Below are positions 62,331 through 64,000 of a stretch of 64,000 bases of DNA, piece after piece. Source of the stretch: Pseudanabaena mucicola str. Chao 1806 (lineage in GTDB: Bacteria > Cyanobacteriota > Cyanobacteriia > Pseudanabaenales > Pseudanabaenaceae); NCBI RefSeq assembly GCF_030323025.1, contig NZ_CP097329.1:1581001-1645000 (forward strand), in the 5' to 3' direction. Each line of letters begins with the position of its first letter. The stretch's first letter is position 1. Both the position numbers and the translations under genes were made by a program. The notes below the pieces were generated by a model that saw only the letters and a list, made by a program, of their open reading frames with translations, searched no databases and was not told the origin of the DNA.

Positions 62331-62535
62331 GCCAAATAAGAGCGGGGGCAAGCCTTGTGTGCGTGGTTTGCGAATTACGGTTTATGAGGTGCTTGAGTAT
62401 TTGGCTTCTAATATGACAGAAGCAGAGATACTCGAATATTTTCCTGATCTAATGCGGGAAGATTTTAAGGCTTGTATTGCATACGCGGCTGACCGCGAGC
62501 GTCGGTTTATGACAGTGCCAGTTGGTTCATTGTAA
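62302..62535 (+). CDS. DUF433 protein, antitoxin-like
   Basis: A 77-residue protein starting at MNYRNYITIEPNKSGGKPCV, with RGLRITVYEVLEYLASNMTE and ILEYFPDLMREDFKACIAYA, the DUF433 helix-turn-helix-like fold seen in VapB-type antitoxins. Its common partner is a PIN-like DUF5615 protein; here it follows DUF2442 instead. It overlaps DUF2442 by 29 bp. Confidence 0.85.
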   Translation: MNYRNYITIEPNKSGGKPCVRGLRITVYEVLEYLASNMTEAEILEYFPDLMREDFKACIAYAADRERRFMTVPVGSL

Positions 62536-62573
62536 AATTGTAGATACGAAATAAGCAATATCAGGAAATTATC

Positions 62574-62843
62574 ATGACAATTCGTGAACTTGTTATTGAA
62601 ATGAAGTTACTAGAGCGACGCTTGACGCTCTATGAGGAAAAATATGGGGTGTTGAGCGAGGATTTTTATACGGCGCTGATGTCTGGTAGTTTGGCTGAAT
62701 ATGATGAGTATGATGAAACTCGTACCGATTTTAGTCGATGGAAAGGGATTTATGAGACATGGAGGCGGCGAAAGCATTCATATACTGACCAGCTAAAGGT
62801 GAGTGTCTTCTCGGAAATGTTGCAGTTTCAGCCAACTTACTAG
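62574..62843 (+). CDS. Hypothetical partner of the TumE-like protein
   Basis: An 89-residue protein, MTIRELVIEMKLLERRLTLY, with a helical coiled-coil start and the later YDEYDETRTDFSRWKGIYET and WRRRKHSYTDQL. It has an AGGAAA site. It resembles small genes that precede TumE-like toxins in cyanobacteria and is the candidate antitoxin, but lacks the helix-turn-helix expected of TumA. Confidence 0.6.
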   Translation: MTIRELVIEMKLLERRLTLYEEKYGVLSEDFYTALMSGSLAEYDEYDETRTDFSRWKGIYETWRRRKHSYTDQLKVSVFSEMLQFQPTY

Positions 62844-62846
62844 TAT

Positions 62847-63272
62847 ATGAACCCCTCTCAATCTCCTTTAAATTCTCTAGCTGAATACAGCGAGTTTGTA
62901 TCACAACTTCTGAATCGGGCTAATGTTATTCGCTCTACACTGGTGATTTGGTCAAATAGTCCATATACAGGGACTGCTGAAGGTGAGGTGTTTTTTACAG
63001 GGAGTATTCGATTGCGAATGAGAGAAGAGTTGGATTTTGATGCAGCTTTAATTTCATCCTATGGCTATGAGGTTTATCGCGGCAATGAAAGGCTATATTG
63101 GTATGATGATTTTCCCCATCCTCAAGATTTGTCTCTTGCTTCAACTTTTCCGCATCACAAGCATATTCCACCCGAAATAAGGCGTAATCGAATCCCAGCG
63201 CCAGATCTCAGTTTTACATATCCCAATTTACCTTTTTTGCTTCGAGAGATTGATTTGTTGATAAATAATTGA
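62847..63272 (+). CDS. TumE-like toxin (DUF6516)
   Basis: A 141-residue protein beginning [20 protein letters not shown]. The family pattern is [18 protein letters not shown] (an early strand), [20 protein letters not shown] and [16 protein letters not shown], where PHHKH is the conserved His-rich motif. TumE is a toxin paired with TumA on plasmids. It starts 3 bp after the previous gene's stop, so they are coupled. A chance of function other than a toxin remains. Confidence 0.75.
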   Translation: MNPSQSPLNSLAEYSEFVSQLLNRANVIRSTLVIWSNSPYTGTAEGEVFFTGSIRLRMREELDFDAALISSYGYEVYRGNERLYWYDDFPHPQDLSLASTFPHHKHIPPEIRRNRIPAPDLSFTYPNLPFLLREIDLLINN

Positions 63273-63285
63273 GATTGATTAGATT

Positions 63286-63374
63286 TGAAAGACGCTCTAG
63301 AGGCGATCGCTGAGTCAGAAAGATTAGGTGAGCAGCCAATTCCTTGGGAGTCGGTAGTGGGAGAGTTAGTTTAG
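63286..63374 (+). pseudogene. Type II antitoxin C-terminal remnant
   Basis: A frame without a good start reads LKDALEAIAESERLGEQPIP and WESVVGELV before TAG. The GEQPIPWE...ELG pattern is the C-terminus of RelB/ParD-like antitoxins (normally IPWEEVKAEL). The N-terminus is absent, so it is a decayed module. Confidence 0.55.
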
Positions 63375-63443
63375 CATCTTAAAATAATTATAAACACAAT
63401 AAATATGAGATAATAAAAGGATATTTGAAAATTTCTAAAATCT

Positions 63444-64000
63444 ATGATTAGAACTGGGGATGTACGCATACTAGCAAGGGCTTTTATGCAAGATTTGACA
63501 AATACGCTTATAGCGGAAAATCGGGATAGGGTTCAGGCACAATTTTCTCTAGATGAATCTCAAAAGCAGGTTGTTAAGTCTCAAGCAAAGTTCATGCGTG
63601 TTGTTGCTCCTGCTGGTTCTGGCAAAACGCAAACACTAACGGCTAAAGCAGGAAATGTTTTAGCAAATAATCCAAATGCAAGGATTTTATGTTTGACTTT
63701 TACAAATGCAGCAGCTAATGAGATTCAAGACCGTATTGTTCAAAAAATTCCATCTTCCTCTAATCTCCCTATCAAAGTCTCAACGTTAAATGCCTTTGGC
63801 TATGATCTTCTAAGATCGATAAATCCATCTTTACAAATAGCTTCATCTAATGGAAGAGGTCTTGGTAGAGCTATTAATTTGACAAAGACAATGATGGTAG
63901 AAAGTAATGTTTGGCAGGATAGAAGAGATAATTCAAGGCTTTGCTCTCCAATCTTAGAACTTACAAACATGATGAAGAGTCTTGGCTTTAACCATCAACA
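63444..64000 (+). CDS. UvrD/Rep-like superfamily 1 helicase, 3' end outside the window
   Basis: The frame starts MIRTGDVRILARAFMQDLTN at the ATG at 63444 and stays open to the right edge (185 codons present). FSLDESQKQVV is the Q motif, VVAPAGSGKTQTLTAKA is Walker A (motif I), LCLTFTNAAANEIQDRI is motif Ia, and KVSTLNAFGYDLL follows as motif Ic. Helicases of this group remodel DNA during repair or defence. It follows the toxin-antitoxin cluster and could be part of a mobile defence region. Confidence 0.85.
   Translation, partial: MIRTGDVRILARAFMQDLTNTLIAENRDRVQAQFSLDESQKQVVKSQAKFMRVVAPAGSGKTQTLTAKAGNVLANNPNARILCLTFTNAAANEIQDRIVQKIPSSSNLPIKVSTLNAFGYDLLRSINPSLQIASSNGRGLGRAINLTKTMMVESNVWQDRRDNSRLCSPILELTNMMKSLGFNHQ

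Noticed and set aside
1-64000. CRISPR array
   Set aside because: No regularly spaced direct repeats with unique spacers were seen; the many repeats are palindromic and dispersed.
1-64000. rRNA operon, tmRNA, RNase P or 6S RNA
   Set aside because: None of their conserved cores was recognised in the intergenic spaces.

Overview
The window is chromosomal DNA of a cyanobacterium. The evidence is an allophycocyanin beta-type core subunit (apcF), a CpcS-type phycobilin lyase, the magnesium chelatase H subunit (chlH), Tic20 and Tic22 homologues, an SLH-domain iron-uptake porin, and very frequent GCGATCGC (HIP1) octamers. The AT-rich composition and overall protein resemblance suggest a Pseudanabaena-like filamentous lineage; this is inferred from memory of the families and was not searched.

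Layout. 0-9 kb: the end of a tic22-like gene, a DUF3086 coiled-coil gene, a WecG/TagA glycosyltransferase, a frameshifted and truncated arylsulfatase pseudogene, a tRNA-Arg(UCU) with an unusual tertiary pair, an RCK-type channel protein and galE. 9-11 kb: rimP-nusA-ylxR without the usual infB. 11-24 kb: an ISKra4 remnant, solute-binding proteins without permeases, cpcS, a phosphoesterase, a GAF histidine kinase, a TcmP/DUF5131 cassette, dxs, a FIST protein and apcF. 24-30 kb: fba, a small alarmone-hydrolase-like protein, a decayed restriction-modification locus buried under IS256 and IS5 debris, and dnaG. 30-42 kb: MgtC, rhodanese, prohibitin, a CysA-type ATPase, a P-type ATPase, an intact IS982 element with target duplication, a GH57 enzyme and a transketolase 3' scar. 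42-57 kb: a type I IPP isomerase, a phasin-like protein, the porin, an NMT1-type ABC transporter operon, serA, prmC and two tandem tic20 genes divergent from chlH. 57-64 kb: chlH, then stacked small toxin-antitoxin modules, then a UvrD-like helicase cut by the window edge.

Physiological links: dxs and idi both feed isoprenoid precursors (carotenoids, phytyl chains), chlH commits protoporphyrin to chlorophyll, and apcF and cpcS serve the phycobilisome. Tic22 at one end and tandem Tic20 at the other are the cyanobacterial relatives of plastid protein-import factors.

The most striking non-coding feature is the density of long, perfect inverted repeats in the intergenic spaces. They fall into several families whose flanks are conserved while the hairpin arms differ between copies yet stay complementary. 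One copy of a 93-bp family carries an inverted loop and a newly extended arm compared with its three relatives, as expected from template switching inside a hairpin. The most interesting protein-coding candidates for an undescribed system are the TcmP/DUF5131 pair and the toxin-antitoxin cluster after chlH. The first gene of each has a -10-like hexamer exactly six bases before its start codon, which predicts leaderless transcripts.
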